Positions 9,064 to 18,004 of a stretch of DNA of 27,500 nucleotides are shown here, in pieces. Source of the stretch: Monoplex corrugatus (taxonomy: Eukaryota; Mollusca; Gastropoda; Littorinimorpha; Ranellidae). Positions within the stretch are counted from its first letter, which is position 1. Each line of letters opens with the position of its first letter. Under the pieces are notes generated by a model that had not been told where the DNA came from, searched no databases, and was given only the letters and a program-made list of their open reading frames with translations. The position numbers were made by a program, and so were the translations under genes. The DNA lies in contig JAPXFY010000031.1 of the NCBI GenBank assembly GCA_030674185.1, positions 45,328,486 through 45,355,985 of the forward strand, written 5' to 3'.

Positions 9064-11108
9064 TTAAACTAGAAGTACACCATCAGATTTATCAATCTAT
9101 CTGCAACAAGGTAACCGAATTGCTCTCTAAAGCGAAAACTGATTACTTTTCCTCACAAATTCTTGAAGTTAAAACCTCAAAATTTCTGCTCTCCATCACA
9201 TCTGATTTACTTGGCAACTGAGAAATCAACTCCTCTGCTGTCAAATGTTAGTTCAGATGATTTCCTGTTGGTTTTTGCACATTTTTCTCCGCCAAGATTT
9301 GACTTCCTATTTGCTTACCAAACTTGACTCGGCTCCCTTTCATCCAGATCCTTCCATTTACAGGTACTCCTCTCCTTTCTTTCCACCCAGTATCTGAGAC
9401 CGAGATATTAATGATCCTCAAAGAAATGTGTTTCAAATCTTGTGAACCAGACCCCATTCCTGCCTCTCTCTTTTCACACATCTACCTGCAGCTTCTTCCA
9501 TCAATCACCTCCATCAATCACCTCCATCGTCAATTCTTCTCTGGTCTCTGGAGTCTTCTCTTCTGCTTTTCGTCCAACCACTTTTCAAGAAAAATAATCT
9601 CGATCCTAATGCTCTTAAAAATTATAGGCTTGTATCGAATCTCCCATTTCTCTCCAAGCTCCTTGAAAAAATGGCACTAAAACAACTGAATGAGCATATC
9701 TCCTTAAATCATCTCCGCCATCCTTACCAGACAGCATATCGAACAAACCACAGTACAGAAACAACTCTTGTTCATATAATCAACGAACTTCTTCTTGCTT
9801 CTGATACTGGTAAATTTTCTCTCCTAATACTCCTTGATCTGTCTGCCGCCATTGATACTATTGATCACTCCATCCATCTCTTTCGTCTTGAAGTTAAACA
9901 CACTTTTGGAATTCATGGCACTGCTCTTTCTTGATTCTCCTCCTATCTGTCTGATCGCTTTCAGCCAGTTGGTGTCAACGGAAGTCCGTCTGAACCTGTT
10001 CGGCTTTCTTGGGGAGTTCCTCAGGGATCAGTGTCAGGCCCTGTCCTGTTCACTCTTTATACTTAACCCCATAGCCAACATCATCAACCAGCATGACATG
10101 AAACATCATTTTTTACGCAGATGATTTACAATTACAGAATAGCTCCACCCCTGAAAATATCACCTTCCATATGTCAGAAGCATCCAGCTGCTACGTTGAT
10201 ATCCAAAACTGGATGATGTAAAATAAACTACAGTTAAATGGTGATAAAACCGAAGTCATGCTTTATAGATACCAAACATAAACTTGCCTCTGTCACACTG
10301 AATACTATCCAGCTAGGTGACAACATTATCCATCTCTCTGATTCTGTCAAGAACCTGGGTGTGACCTTCAACAACACTCTTTCTATGCAGAAGTTTCTGA
10401 CCCAGACCTGCCAATCATGCTACTATCAGATTCAGCACATTGGTTACTTTCAAAGACATGTTTCAACTGAGGCTGCATCTAAGTTTGTGACATCTCTCAT
10501 TTTGTCTCGTCTTGATTACTGTAATGTTCTTCTTACTGGACTACCAGCTTCTTCTCTCCTGTGTCAGCAATGTGTACAAAACACAGCTGCTCGTCTTGTC
10601 CTCAGAAAGAAAAAGTTTGATCATATCAGTCCTCTCCTTCACTCTCTTCACTGGTTGCCTGTCTTAAAAAGAATTGAATGTAAGCTGGATACCTTGTGTT
10701 ACAAATCTATCCACCAGTCTGCTCCATTATATCTTTGCGACAACATCAACATTTATACGCCAACTCGCACCTTGCGCTCAGCTTCACTCTATCCCATCAG
10801 GTCCCTAGATTTAGACTATCAAGTATCGACCAGCGTTCTTTTGCTGTCTCAGGACTGTCAGCCTGGAATAGACTTCCGCTCTGCCTTCGCCAGACACCTA
10901 CCCTTTCTGCTTTTAAATCCAATTTAAAAACCGACATCTTTTCCCTTCAGTGAATTCTACAGCTACTTCTTTCCTTCAGTCGGTGTATTAAATGTTGTAA
11001 GGTGGTCTTTATCGATTTGTATGCGTATGCCTGGTGCGTGAGTGCTCTTTGATTTGAATTGTCCAGATTTGGCGCCGTATAAATCTTGCATTCAGAGAGA
11101 AGACAAGA
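9064..11108 (+). mobile_element. L2-like LINE (CR1/L2 group), 5'-truncated and decayed
   Basis: A non-LTR retrotransposon remnant with most of the reverse-transcriptase part of ORF2 and a 3' end. The closest style is the L2 family, judged from remembered motifs such as HSTETTLVHIINELL, LLDLSAA, GIHGTALS and LSRLDYCNVLLTGLP. The endonuclease domain is missing. The 3' UTR (10954-11108) ends with GATTTGGCGCCGTATAAATC, the type of tail that ends L2 and L2-dependent SINEs. The SINE at 14491 carries a similar tail. Confidence 0.85.
9066..10953 (+). pseudogene. L2-like reverse transcriptase, broken ORF2
   Basis: Pieces in order: connector region KLEVHHQIYQSICNKV (9066 on), CEPDPIPASLFS (about 9440), LKNYRLVSNLPFLSKLLEK (about 9610-9670), motif A region LLDLSAAIDTIDHS (about 9830), [13 protein letters not shown] (about 10010), catalytic-centre FYADDLQLQ (about 10110), KNLGVTFNN (about 10350), and the C-terminal block with LDYCNVLLTGLP, LLHSLHWLPVLKRIE and SAWNRLP, ending FKSNLKTDIFSLQ at 10953. 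Damage: TGA for tryptophan at 9932-9934, a TAA after LFTLYT, a stop in the NWMM region near 10220, and frameshifts near 9520, 9590, 10100 and 10850. It cannot encode a working enzyme. The YADD itself is still readable, so decay is moderate. Confidence 0.85.
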
Positions 11109-11290
11109 CAAACACTGATTAAATTCAGAAGCCGTTGACGCCGTGGAGAATTAAGTGGGCACAAATGCAATTTTCTACACAATTGTAACTCAGCAACGCT
11201 TGTGTCGCTGACGATTTACAACAGCAGACAGATACGTCGTTATCACAGTTCAGATAATTTGACATCAACAAGAATTCTATTAGAAACTTA
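11109..11290. other. Unique spacer
   Basis: No gene or repeat seen between the LINE tail and the CA tract. Confidence 0.5.
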
Positions 11291-11370
11291 CACACACAGA
11301 CGCACAAACACGAACGCGTACACACATACACACACACACACTTACACACGTACACACACACACTTACACA

Positions 11371-11417
<47 letters not shown>
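11291..11417 (+). repeat. (CA)n microsatellite
   Basis: CA repeats with a longer unit (CACACTTACACACGTACA) seen twice in the left half, then a pure CA run to 11417. Confidence 0.97.
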
Positions 11418-11419
<2 letters not shown>

Positions 11420-11556
11420 AAGAGATCGGTCTATACTAGTAATTTTCTTTCGTGCCACCGTCTGGTAATAGTTTGTAAAACAGCATTTCGACAAACAGAC
11501 GTTCCTCATTCAATCTTTTAGATTGTAAATCTCAAAGCCTCTGACGTCTGATATGT

Positions 11557-12476
11557 CATCATCATCATCAGGTGTCTTGCTGCATGACGTTGGTGATCAT
11601 GGACTTCCATCTGTCTCTATCTCTTGTTGCCTCAAGCATCTCTTCCACCCTCCTTGTCTTCAGCCACTGCAATTCCGTCTAGTATCTTCTTCCTGGGTCT
11701 ACCTGGTGCTCTCTTTCCCTTCAGCTTTCCCGTTGTGACCAGGTGCTCCAATTCCCCGTTCCTCATAAAATGGCCTATAAATGTTGCCTGCCTTTTCCTA
11801 ATCTTCCTTATGAATGATCTACTTGTGTCTGCCTCCATCAAGACGGTCTCGTTTGTTTTCTTTGCTGTCCATGGAGCTCTCAACAGTCTTCTTAGAAACC
11901 ACATCTCGGCTGACTCAATCTTGTTCTGGCTTTACCTGTTGACTGTCCACGCCTCACAACCATATAACAGTACTGGTTCTATATAACATTCAAGAACTCT
12001 CTTCCTGATGTTAATTGATAGGCATTTGTTGGTAAGAATACTATTCATCTTCTTGAATGCTGTTTTGGCTTGGCCGATTCTGCTGGCTACTTCTGATGTG
12101 CATCTGCCGTCTGGTGAAATGATCGTTCCCAGGTATTTAAACGTATCAACCTGTCTCAAGGTTGTGCCGTTTGCTGTTATATTGCATGAGGGGATTTCAT
12201 GTTTTTAACTGATCACCATGACTTCAGCCTTCCTGCTGTTTAGTTCCAGCCCCTTACCTTTGTTTTCTATTTCTAGTATATTCACAAGGTTTTGTAGATC
12301 CCTTTCATTTTCTACAATTAGCACGGTGTCATGTGCGTATCGAATGTTGTTTATCATTTTTCCTCCAACCTTTAATCCAGGGTCTTCCTCTAGGTTTCTC
12401 ATGATGTTTTCGCTGTAAAGTGAAAACAGATCTGGTGACAAAACACAACCCTGTCTGACTCCTCTTTTGATGTTTT
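11557..12476 (-). mobile_element. Truncated LINE, copy B (most complete of the family)
   Basis: Minus strand, 5'-truncated inside the reverse-transcriptase domain, 3' end at the (ATC)n at 11557-11570. Readable blocks in order: GVRQGCVLSPDLFSLYSE, the catalytic motif as RYAHDTVL (aspartate to histidine), LEINSR-type LELNSRKAEVMVIS, RQVDTFKYLGTIISPDG, ASRIGQAKTAFKKMNSILTN, CYIEPVLLYGCEAWTVN, MWFLRRLLRAPWTAKKTNE, IRKRQATFIGHFMR, LEHLVTTGKLKGKR. Stops: TAA after VMVIS (probably from CAA) and TAA after TVNR. The second stop is at the same codon as in copy A. The missing catalytic aspartate shows that this copy is dead. It is the best source for classifying the family. Confidence 0.88.
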
Positions 12477-12605
12477 GGAAAGAGCTTAAACGTTTAAAAG
12501 AGAAGGGAAAAAATCAAACCAAGAGAGAATGCGAACCAGAAAAACACAAGAGTGGAAACAGAATACGTATTTACTGTAACAAAACAAGACAGACACAAAA
12601 TGTCG
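12477..12605 (+). repeat. Fold-back family fragment at the head of the 23-bp array
   Basis: Aligns with the left arm of the fold-back at 17119: GAACCAGAAAAA, then AATACGTATTTA, ACAAGACAGACACAAAATG, TCGGCTAAATGGCCTTTGTT. The last block is where the 23-bp array starts. The perfect palindrome TTAAACGTTTAA lies at 12486-12497. Confidence 0.7.
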
Positions 12606-14090
12606 GCTAAATGGCCTTTGTTAAGTGTATAAAAAGATCTTTGTTAAGTGTATAAAAAGACCTTTGTTAAGTGTATAAAAATGACCTTGTTAAGTGTATA
12701 AAAAGACCTTTGTTAAGTGTATAAAATGACCTTTGTTAAGTGTATAAAAATGGCCTTTGTTAAGTGTAAAAAATGGCCTTTGTTAGGTGTATAAAAAAAC
12801 CTTTGTTAAGTGTTATAAAATAACCTTTGTTAAGTGTATAAAAATGACCTTTTGTTAGGGGTATAAAAAAGACCTTTGTTAAGTGTATGAAAAATACCTT
12901 TGTTAAGTGTATAAAATGACCTTTGTTAAGTGTATAAAAATGACCTTTGTTAAGTGTATAAAAAGACCTTTGTTAAGTGTATAAAAAGACCTTTGTCAAG
13001 TGTATAAAATTACCTTTGTTAAGTGTATAAAAAGATCTTTGTTAAGTGTATAAAAAGACCTTTGTTAAGTGTATAAAAAGACCTTGTTAAGTGTATAAAA
13101 AGACCTTTGTTAAGTGTATAAAAATGACCTTTGTTAAGTGTCTAAAAAGACCTTTGTTAGGTGTATAAAATGACCTTTGTTAAGTGTATAAAAAAACTTT
13201 GGTTAAGTGTATAAAAATACCTTGGTTAAATGTATAAAAATGACCTTTGTTAAGTGTATAAAAAAAACTTTGTTAAGTGTATAAAAAAGACCTTTGTTAG
13301 GTGTATAAAGACCTTGTTAAGTGTATAAAAATGACCTTTGTTAAGTGTATAAAAAGACCTTTGTTAAGAGTATAAAAAAGACCTTTGTAATGTGTATAAA
13401 AAAGACCTTGGTTAAGTGTATAAAAGTAACCTTTGTTAAGTGTATAAAAAAGACCTTTGTTAAGTTTATAAAAAAGACCCTTGTTTAAGTGTATAAAAAG
13501 ACCTTTGTTAAGTGTATAAAAAGACCTTTGTTAAGTGTATAAAAAAGACCTTGGTTAAGTGTATAAAAATGACCTTGGTTAAGTGTATAAAAAAGACCTT
13601 TGTTAAGTTTATAAAAAAGACCTTTGTTAAGTGTATAAAAAGACCTTTGTTAAGTGTATAAAAAGACCTTTGTTAAGTGTATAAAAAGACCTTTGTTAAG
13701 AGTATAAAAATGACCTTTGTTAAGTATATGTAAAAGATCTTTGTTAAGTTTATATAAATGACCTTGTTAAATGTATAAAAAAGATCTTTGTTAAGTGTAT
13801 GAAAAAGACCTTTGTTAAGTGTATAAAAAAGACCTTGTTAAGTGTATAAAAAGACCTTTGTTAAGTGTATAAAAATAACCTTTGTTAAGTGTATAAAAAT
13901 AACCTTTGTTAAGTGTATAAAAAAGACCTGTGTTAGGTGTATAAAAAGACCTTTGTTAAGAGTATAAAAATGACCTTTGTTAGGTGTATAAAAATGACCT
14001 TGGTTAAGTGTATAAAAATGACCTTTGTTAGGTGTATAAAAATGACCTTGGTTAAGTGTATAAAAAGACCTTTGTTAAGTGTATAAAAAA
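12596..14090 (+). repeat. 23-bp tandem array
   Basis: Roughly 63 units, mostly 22-25 bp, with core GACCTTTGTTAAGTGTATAA plus two to five A. The length changes sit mainly in the A-run and in CTTTGTT/CTTGTT. Each unit holds a TATAAAA motif. The unit is the GGCCTTTGT(C/T)AAG(C/T)GTA segment of the fold-back family repeated head to tail. A Ile-Phe-rich frame on the minus strand (13933-14115) is a translation of the array. Confidence 0.95.
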
Positions 14091-14490
14091 ACAGAAAAGA
14101 ATAAACGCAGAACACTCACCAAAAACAAAGAAACATGCAACAAAAGTGGACAATTTTTTCAAACGTAGCGTCCCGGCACAAGAAAATGGCAGATGTTGGA
14201 GAGAGATTACAGAATAATAGATGTGACTTCTACGGAAGCTGGCTGCTGGGAATATCAGATTTCCGTCGGGACCGACCGCTTGCGTTCAAGTCTTATTGTA
14301 GTCCTCCATCCCCACCACACCCCACCCACCCCCAGAGTTCACTTATCCGTGAGACTGATGATCTGTCACCTTGGAAAAGAAACTATTTGGTGTTTTGTGT
14401 GTCTCGCCTCGACACGTGCTTCGACGCTTGTGCGTCACGTCAGGGGGCAGGGCAATGGCAGAACTCTGCTAGTGTAGAAGTAGGGAGAAG
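14091..14490. other. Unique sequence, no gene supported
   Basis: Open frames of about 95 and 130 codons lie here on the plus strand in different phases (14135-14530 and 14193-14477). Neither shows a domain or biased composition, and the longer one runs into the SINE. I do not call a gene. Confidence 0.45.
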
Positions 14491-15040
14491 AGTGGCGCAA
14501 TGGTTCAGACGTTCGCCTGCCATCAACTAGAACTCGAGGTTCCAGGGTTCGCTCCCCGTAGAGGCCTCGACTTTTCTCCTCTGTTTGACCGGAAAATCGA
14601 ACTGAACGTCTAGTCCTTCGAAAGGAGACCATAAACGAGTCGGACCCGTGTGCTTTCTGGCTGCGCACGCTAAAGATCCCACGGCAGTTGAAAATCGTGA
14701 AGAGCAGGGCATTGCCCGGTTGCCTTGGTATAAAACATTGGAGAGATAGATTGATTTCCCAGGTTCCACCTCTTGAAGATCAATTAGCTTTATTGCCTTT
14801 CTGAAGTCTTGGTAAAAAAAGTAAATATGAATATGAATCTGAAGCGAGGGAGAGGGGATGGGCGCCGCTGTCGTGGTGCTGGCCCCGAGAAAAGTTGAGG
14901 TCTATGCCACCTCACTCCTCTACGACCTCAGGGTTATGGAACTATCTTGGTAGGATCTCAGCGCTTAGATTTGATTTTATCAAGATTTTGCGCTATATAA
15001 ATATTGTAATTATTATTATTATTATTATTATATTATTATC
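14491..15040 (+). mobile_element. tRNA-derived SINE with L2-type tail
   Basis: Head: GTGGCGCAATGGTTCAGACG (A-box region) and GGTTCCAGGGTTCGCTCCCC (B-box region), within 14491-14575. Centre (about 14600-14720): GAGACCATAAACGAG, CCCGTGTGC, TAAAGATCCCACGGCAGTTG, GGGCATTGCCCGGTTGCC; this resembles the conserved centre of mollusc SINEs as I remember it. Tail: AGATTTTGCGCTATATAAAT followed by (ATT)n at about 15009-15040. The 3' end is similar to that of the L2-like LINE at 11060-11090, its likely mobilising partner. About 550 bp, long for a SINE; the segment 14745-14960 may be a separate insertion. Confidence 0.75.
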
Positions 15041-15050
15041 TCAGGACCTG

Positions 15051-15247
15051 GCCAGCTCGTTGGTTTATGTGCAGGCTTAAGGCTTGTGCCGTGATCATTC
15101 TGGACTTCATCACATGGCACCTGTGACGTTAGCGCATATGGAATTCATTCCGAGTGCGGAGACATCATTTTGAGAAATTGAAACTGAAACTAATCTGGAT
15201 CTAGAAGATCTCATTCAACACAGCTGAACAAATGAAAAAAAAAAAAA
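15051..15247 (+). repeat. Single-copy relative of the 59-bp satellite unit and its flank
   Basis: 15060-15115 is the reverse complement of one 59-bp satellite unit: GGTTTATGTGCAGGCTTAAG, GCTTGTGCCGTGATCATTCT, GACTTCATCACATG. It continues into sequence matching the flank at 343-428 and GAAACTGAAAC at about 15183, then ends near an A-run (15234-15247). So the unit exists here once, inside a longer dispersed element. Confidence 0.8.
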
Positions 15248-15285
15248 GATTTCCCAGCGTTTTATTGTGGCAGATTTGTAATCTA

Positions 15286-15370
15286 TCTATATGAATATAT
15301 ATACATATACACATATATATGTATATATGTATATGTTATATATGTATATATATACATATATATAAATATA

Positions 15371-15410
<40 letters not shown>

Positions 15411-15550
15411 GTGTGTGTGTGTGTGAATGTGAATATACGTACGTACGTACGTACGTACGTACATATGTATATATGTATGTATGTATGTATACAGAGACAA
15501 ACAGACGGACAGACAGACAGACAAACACACATATATACGTATATATATAT
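15286..15550 (+). repeat. Compound microsatellite (TA, TG, ACGT, GTAT, CAGA)
   Basis: TATA/ATATGT-rich sequence to 15373, (TG)n to about 15425, then the self-complementary (ACGT)n at about 15437-15461, (GTAT)n and CAGACAGACAGA. Open frames of up to 120 codons here are repeat translations. Confidence 0.95.
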
Positions 15551-15692
15551 CATCATCATCAGGTGCCCTGCCGCATGGCGTTGGCGATCATAGACTTCCA
15601 TCTGTCTCTATCTCTCGTTGCCCCTAGCATCTCCCCCACCCTCCTCGTCCCAGCCACTCTGCAAGTCCGTCCAGCACTTTCTCCCTGGGTCT
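15551..15692 (-). mobile_element. Truncated LINE, copy C
   Basis: The last ~140 bp of the same LINE family, (ATC)n at the left end. It reads REKVLDGLAEWLG, then ATRDRDRWKSMIANAMRQGT and stop on the minus strand, with one frame change. It is very close to copy D. It sits inside an AT microsatellite (ATATAT on both sides). Confidence 0.85.
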
Positions 15693-15910
15693 ATTATATA
15701 TATATATTTGTGTGTGTGTGTGTGTGTGTCTGTCTGTGACTGTGTCTGTGTCTGTCATTAGGTGTGTGCCTGTCTGTTTCTTAGTGAGTGCTTGTGTGTG
15801 CGTGCGCGCGAGCGCAAACGTGTACTCATGCTTGTGGTGTTTACTTTCAAAACAGTTCAAAAACTGGGGTGGAGGGGTAAGGGAAAGACAGAAAGAGGTA
15901 GTAAATGAAT
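15693..15910. repeat. (TA)n, (TG)n and TGTC repeats, then unique DNA
   Basis: TATATATATATTTG then (TG)n and CTGTCTGTGACTGTG to about 15765. After that no feature is seen. Confidence 0.8.
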
Positions 15911-15943
15911 CCGCTTCCCCTCCCTCCCCCTCCCTCCCCCTCC
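15911..15943 (+). repeat. C-rich CCCTCC repeat (possible i-motif / G-quadruplex)
   Basis: Five or more runs of three to five C separated by T; the minus strand has matching G-runs. Confidence 0.7.
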
Positions 15944-15992
15944 CACGGGAAAAAAAATTTAATGAGCAGAGAGTGGACAGTGTTAACACAGT

Positions 15993-16216
15993 TTGTAAAT
16001 CATGGTGTTTGAAATACCAGTTGTAAATCATGGTGTTTGAAATGCCAGTTGTAAATCATGGTGTTTGAAATACCAGTTGTAAATCATGGTGTTTGAAATA
16101 CCAGTTGTAAATCATGGTGTTTGAAATACCAGTTGTAAATCATGGTGTTTGAAATACCAGTTGTAAATCATGGTGTTTGAAATACCAGTTGTAAATCATG
16201 GTGTTTGAAATACCAG
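15993..16216 (+). repeat. 28-bp tandem array
   Basis: Eight units of 28 bp (AAATCATGGTGTTTGAAATA then CCAGTTGT). Only one base (ATACC/ATGCC in the second unit) differs among them. The right flank TTTACAACTTTG partly complements the unit (AGTTGTAAA). Confidence 0.95.
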
Positions 16217-16229
16217 TGGAACATTTACA

Positions 16230-16262
16230 ACTTTGACAACAAAGGCTACAGGCCGAAACATT
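16230..16262 (+). repeat. Fold-back family core motif
   Basis: TTTGACAACAAAGGC, TAC, AGGCCGAAACATT. It resembles TTGACAAAGGCC-N4-GGCCGAAAA found in both arms of the fold-back at 17119-17554, so it is probably a remnant of that family. Confidence 0.5.
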
Positions 16263-16322
16263 AAAATGAAAAAACAACAACAACAAAACACGACATGTGT
16301 TTGTTTCTCCTATCATTTCATT

Positions 16323-16666
16323 TTTCTTTGCTGTTCATGGAACTCTCAACATGGACAGCAAAGAAAACAAACGAGACAGTCTTGATGGAGGCAGACACAA
16401 GTAGATCACTCATAAGGAAGATTTGGAAAAGACAAGCAACATTTATAAGCCATTTTATGAGGAAGGGGGATTTGGAGCACCTGGTCACAACGGGAAGGCT
16501 GGAAGGAAAGAGCACCGGGTAGACCCAGGGAGAAAATGCTGGACGGACTTGCAGAGTGGCTGGGGACGAGGAGGGTGGGAGAGATGCTAGGGGCAACGAG
16601 AGATAGAGACAGATGGAAGTCCATGATCGCCAACGCCATGCGGCAGGGCACCTGATGATGACGATG
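16323..16666 (+). mobile_element. Truncated LINE, copy D, with 5' inversion
   Basis: The plus-strand part (16350-16666) reads WTAKKTNETVLMEADTSR, IRKIWKRQATFISHFMRK, LEHLVTTGRLEGK, a frameshift, then REKMLDGLAEWLGTRRVGE, ATRDRDRWKSMIANAMRQGT and stop. The first 27 bases (16323-16349, TTTCTTTGCTGTTCATGG and so on) are the same LINE in the opposite orientation. The whole is flanked by ATCATTTCATT at 16312-16322 and again at 16667-16677. That is an 11-bp target duplication enclosing both parts, so one insertion event made them. Confidence 0.88.
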
Positions 16667-16677
16667 ATCATTTCATT

Positions 16678-16767
16678 CAAGGACTAGCTGTAAGACCTAA
16701 TGCTACTATACTTGAGTAATAAAGTATTCTGTTCTTTTTCGAAGGACACAAAGTAACCTGTCACCTG
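16678..16767. other. Short unique spacer
   Basis: Contains AATAAA near 16720. No gene seen. Confidence 0.4.
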
Positions 16768-16926
16768 TCACCTGTCGGCGTCACCGGGAACAGTGTTGGC
16801 CGCTGCACATGATGTCCTCACAAGTTGCCTCCAGCACTCTCGATCTTGGCTAAGTCTGACCACCTCCTGGAGTTTCCTGCCACTGATGTTTGTGATGTTT
16901 CTAGCAAGTGATGCAGGTGGCCACAA
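16768..16926 (-). pseudogene. LINE polyprotein C-terminal remnant
   Basis: On the minus strand the frame reads NITNISGRKLQEVVRLSQDR, then ECWRQLVRTSC and stops shortly after. The pattern (tryptophan- or glycine-led segment, then L..VRL.QDR..WR.LV..) is the usual C-terminal end of endonuclease/reverse-transcriptase LINE proteins. No catalytic part is left. It is a different family from copies A-E. Confidence 0.5.
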
Positions 16927-17118
16927 AGTAACACACCAAGTAAAAACACAGGTTTCTATACCGTCCACATGTCGCAGGATCACCAAGTGTTTACCGCCTT
17001 TTCTAAACCGTCATCTTGTTAATTTTTTTGTCTTCGGCGTGTTCATTGCCTTTCCTTTTTTTCTGGAGGTTTAATACGAAATCCAAAACAAGTGTGACTG
17101 CCCGCGTTCAAACAAACA

Positions 17119-17554
17119 GGAACCAGAAAAAAAAACATGAAAGAAGAATAAGAACGCATATTTAATACAAGACAAGACAGGCGCAAATTTTCGGCCAACT
17201 GGCCTTTGTCAAGCGTAAGATCACGAACAAACAAGCACCAGATTCAAAAATTAGAAGAAAAAGACTGAAACTTCCTTGCTGCTCGGTCCCAGAAACCAGA
17301 AAAAAAACACGTGATTTCCCGTGTGAGAAAAGGAAGCTTCCCTGCTACTCGGTCCTGTGTGAGATAAGGATTCCTTTCCTCTCAATGGACCGAGCAGCAG
17401 GGAAGTTTCAGTCTGTTTCTCCTAATTTTTGTATCTGGTGTTTGTTTCTTTGTGATCTTACGCTTGACAAAGGCCAACAGGCCGAAAATTTGCACCTGTC
17501 TTGTTGTTGTATTAAATACGCGTTCTTATTCTTCTTTCGTATTTTTTCTGGTTT
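17119..17554. mobile_element. Large fold-back element
   Basis: Left arm 17119-17288 and right arm 17388-17554 are inverted copies of about 170 bp. Shared blocks: CCAGAAAAAA, GAAAGAAGAATAAGAACGC, TATTTAATACAA, GCAAATTTTCGGCC, GGCCTTTGTCAAGCGTAAG, CACCAGAT, GACTGAAACTTCC, GCTGCTCGG. The ~100-bp loop holds a further partial CTGCTACTCGGTCC. There is no coding frame. A target duplication is not obvious. Relatives are at 5574-5691, 12477-12605 and 16230-16262, so this is a dispersed family. Confidence 0.85.
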
Positions 17555-18004
17555 CTGGAGACTTGTCAGATTGTTGTTGATGTTTTAACAGGTACGCCAA
17601 CTCAGCTGGTTTGTGTTCGGTAACGGTGCTACAAAGCTGGTGAAGTATTCATTCTGACACTATCAAATGATCTTTTTTTCAGAGCCGTTTTTGGTTGGTT
17701 TCTTCAACAGAACGAGACATCGTGAATTCTACGGAAATGCTTATACTACTGAGTTAGACGGAAGAATGGGAAACGAAGTGTAAATTTAATGGGGAAAGAT
17801 GGACTCTATACAGTGAATGAGTGAAAGAGAAACTGGTCTTCAAAACAAAATAAATTTCCCGAAAAGACGACGGCAAAAACAGCAAAGCAATATCCACAGA
17901 TCATCGCAAGGAAGTTCATGATATTTTGGAGGAAGTGGTAATAACTGGTGTGGAACAAGTGGTGTGAGAGAGGGGAAAATCCTATGGCTGAGAGAACGAA
18001 TGGA
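17555..18004. other. Unique sequence, no gene seen
   Basis: No supported gene. The minus-strand frame of 146 codons (17806-18246) is partly a translation of the neighbouring 39-bp array. Confidence 0.5.

Noticed and set aside
14135..14530. 131-codon open frame as a gene
   Set aside because: No domain; it overlaps another frame and runs into the SINE head.
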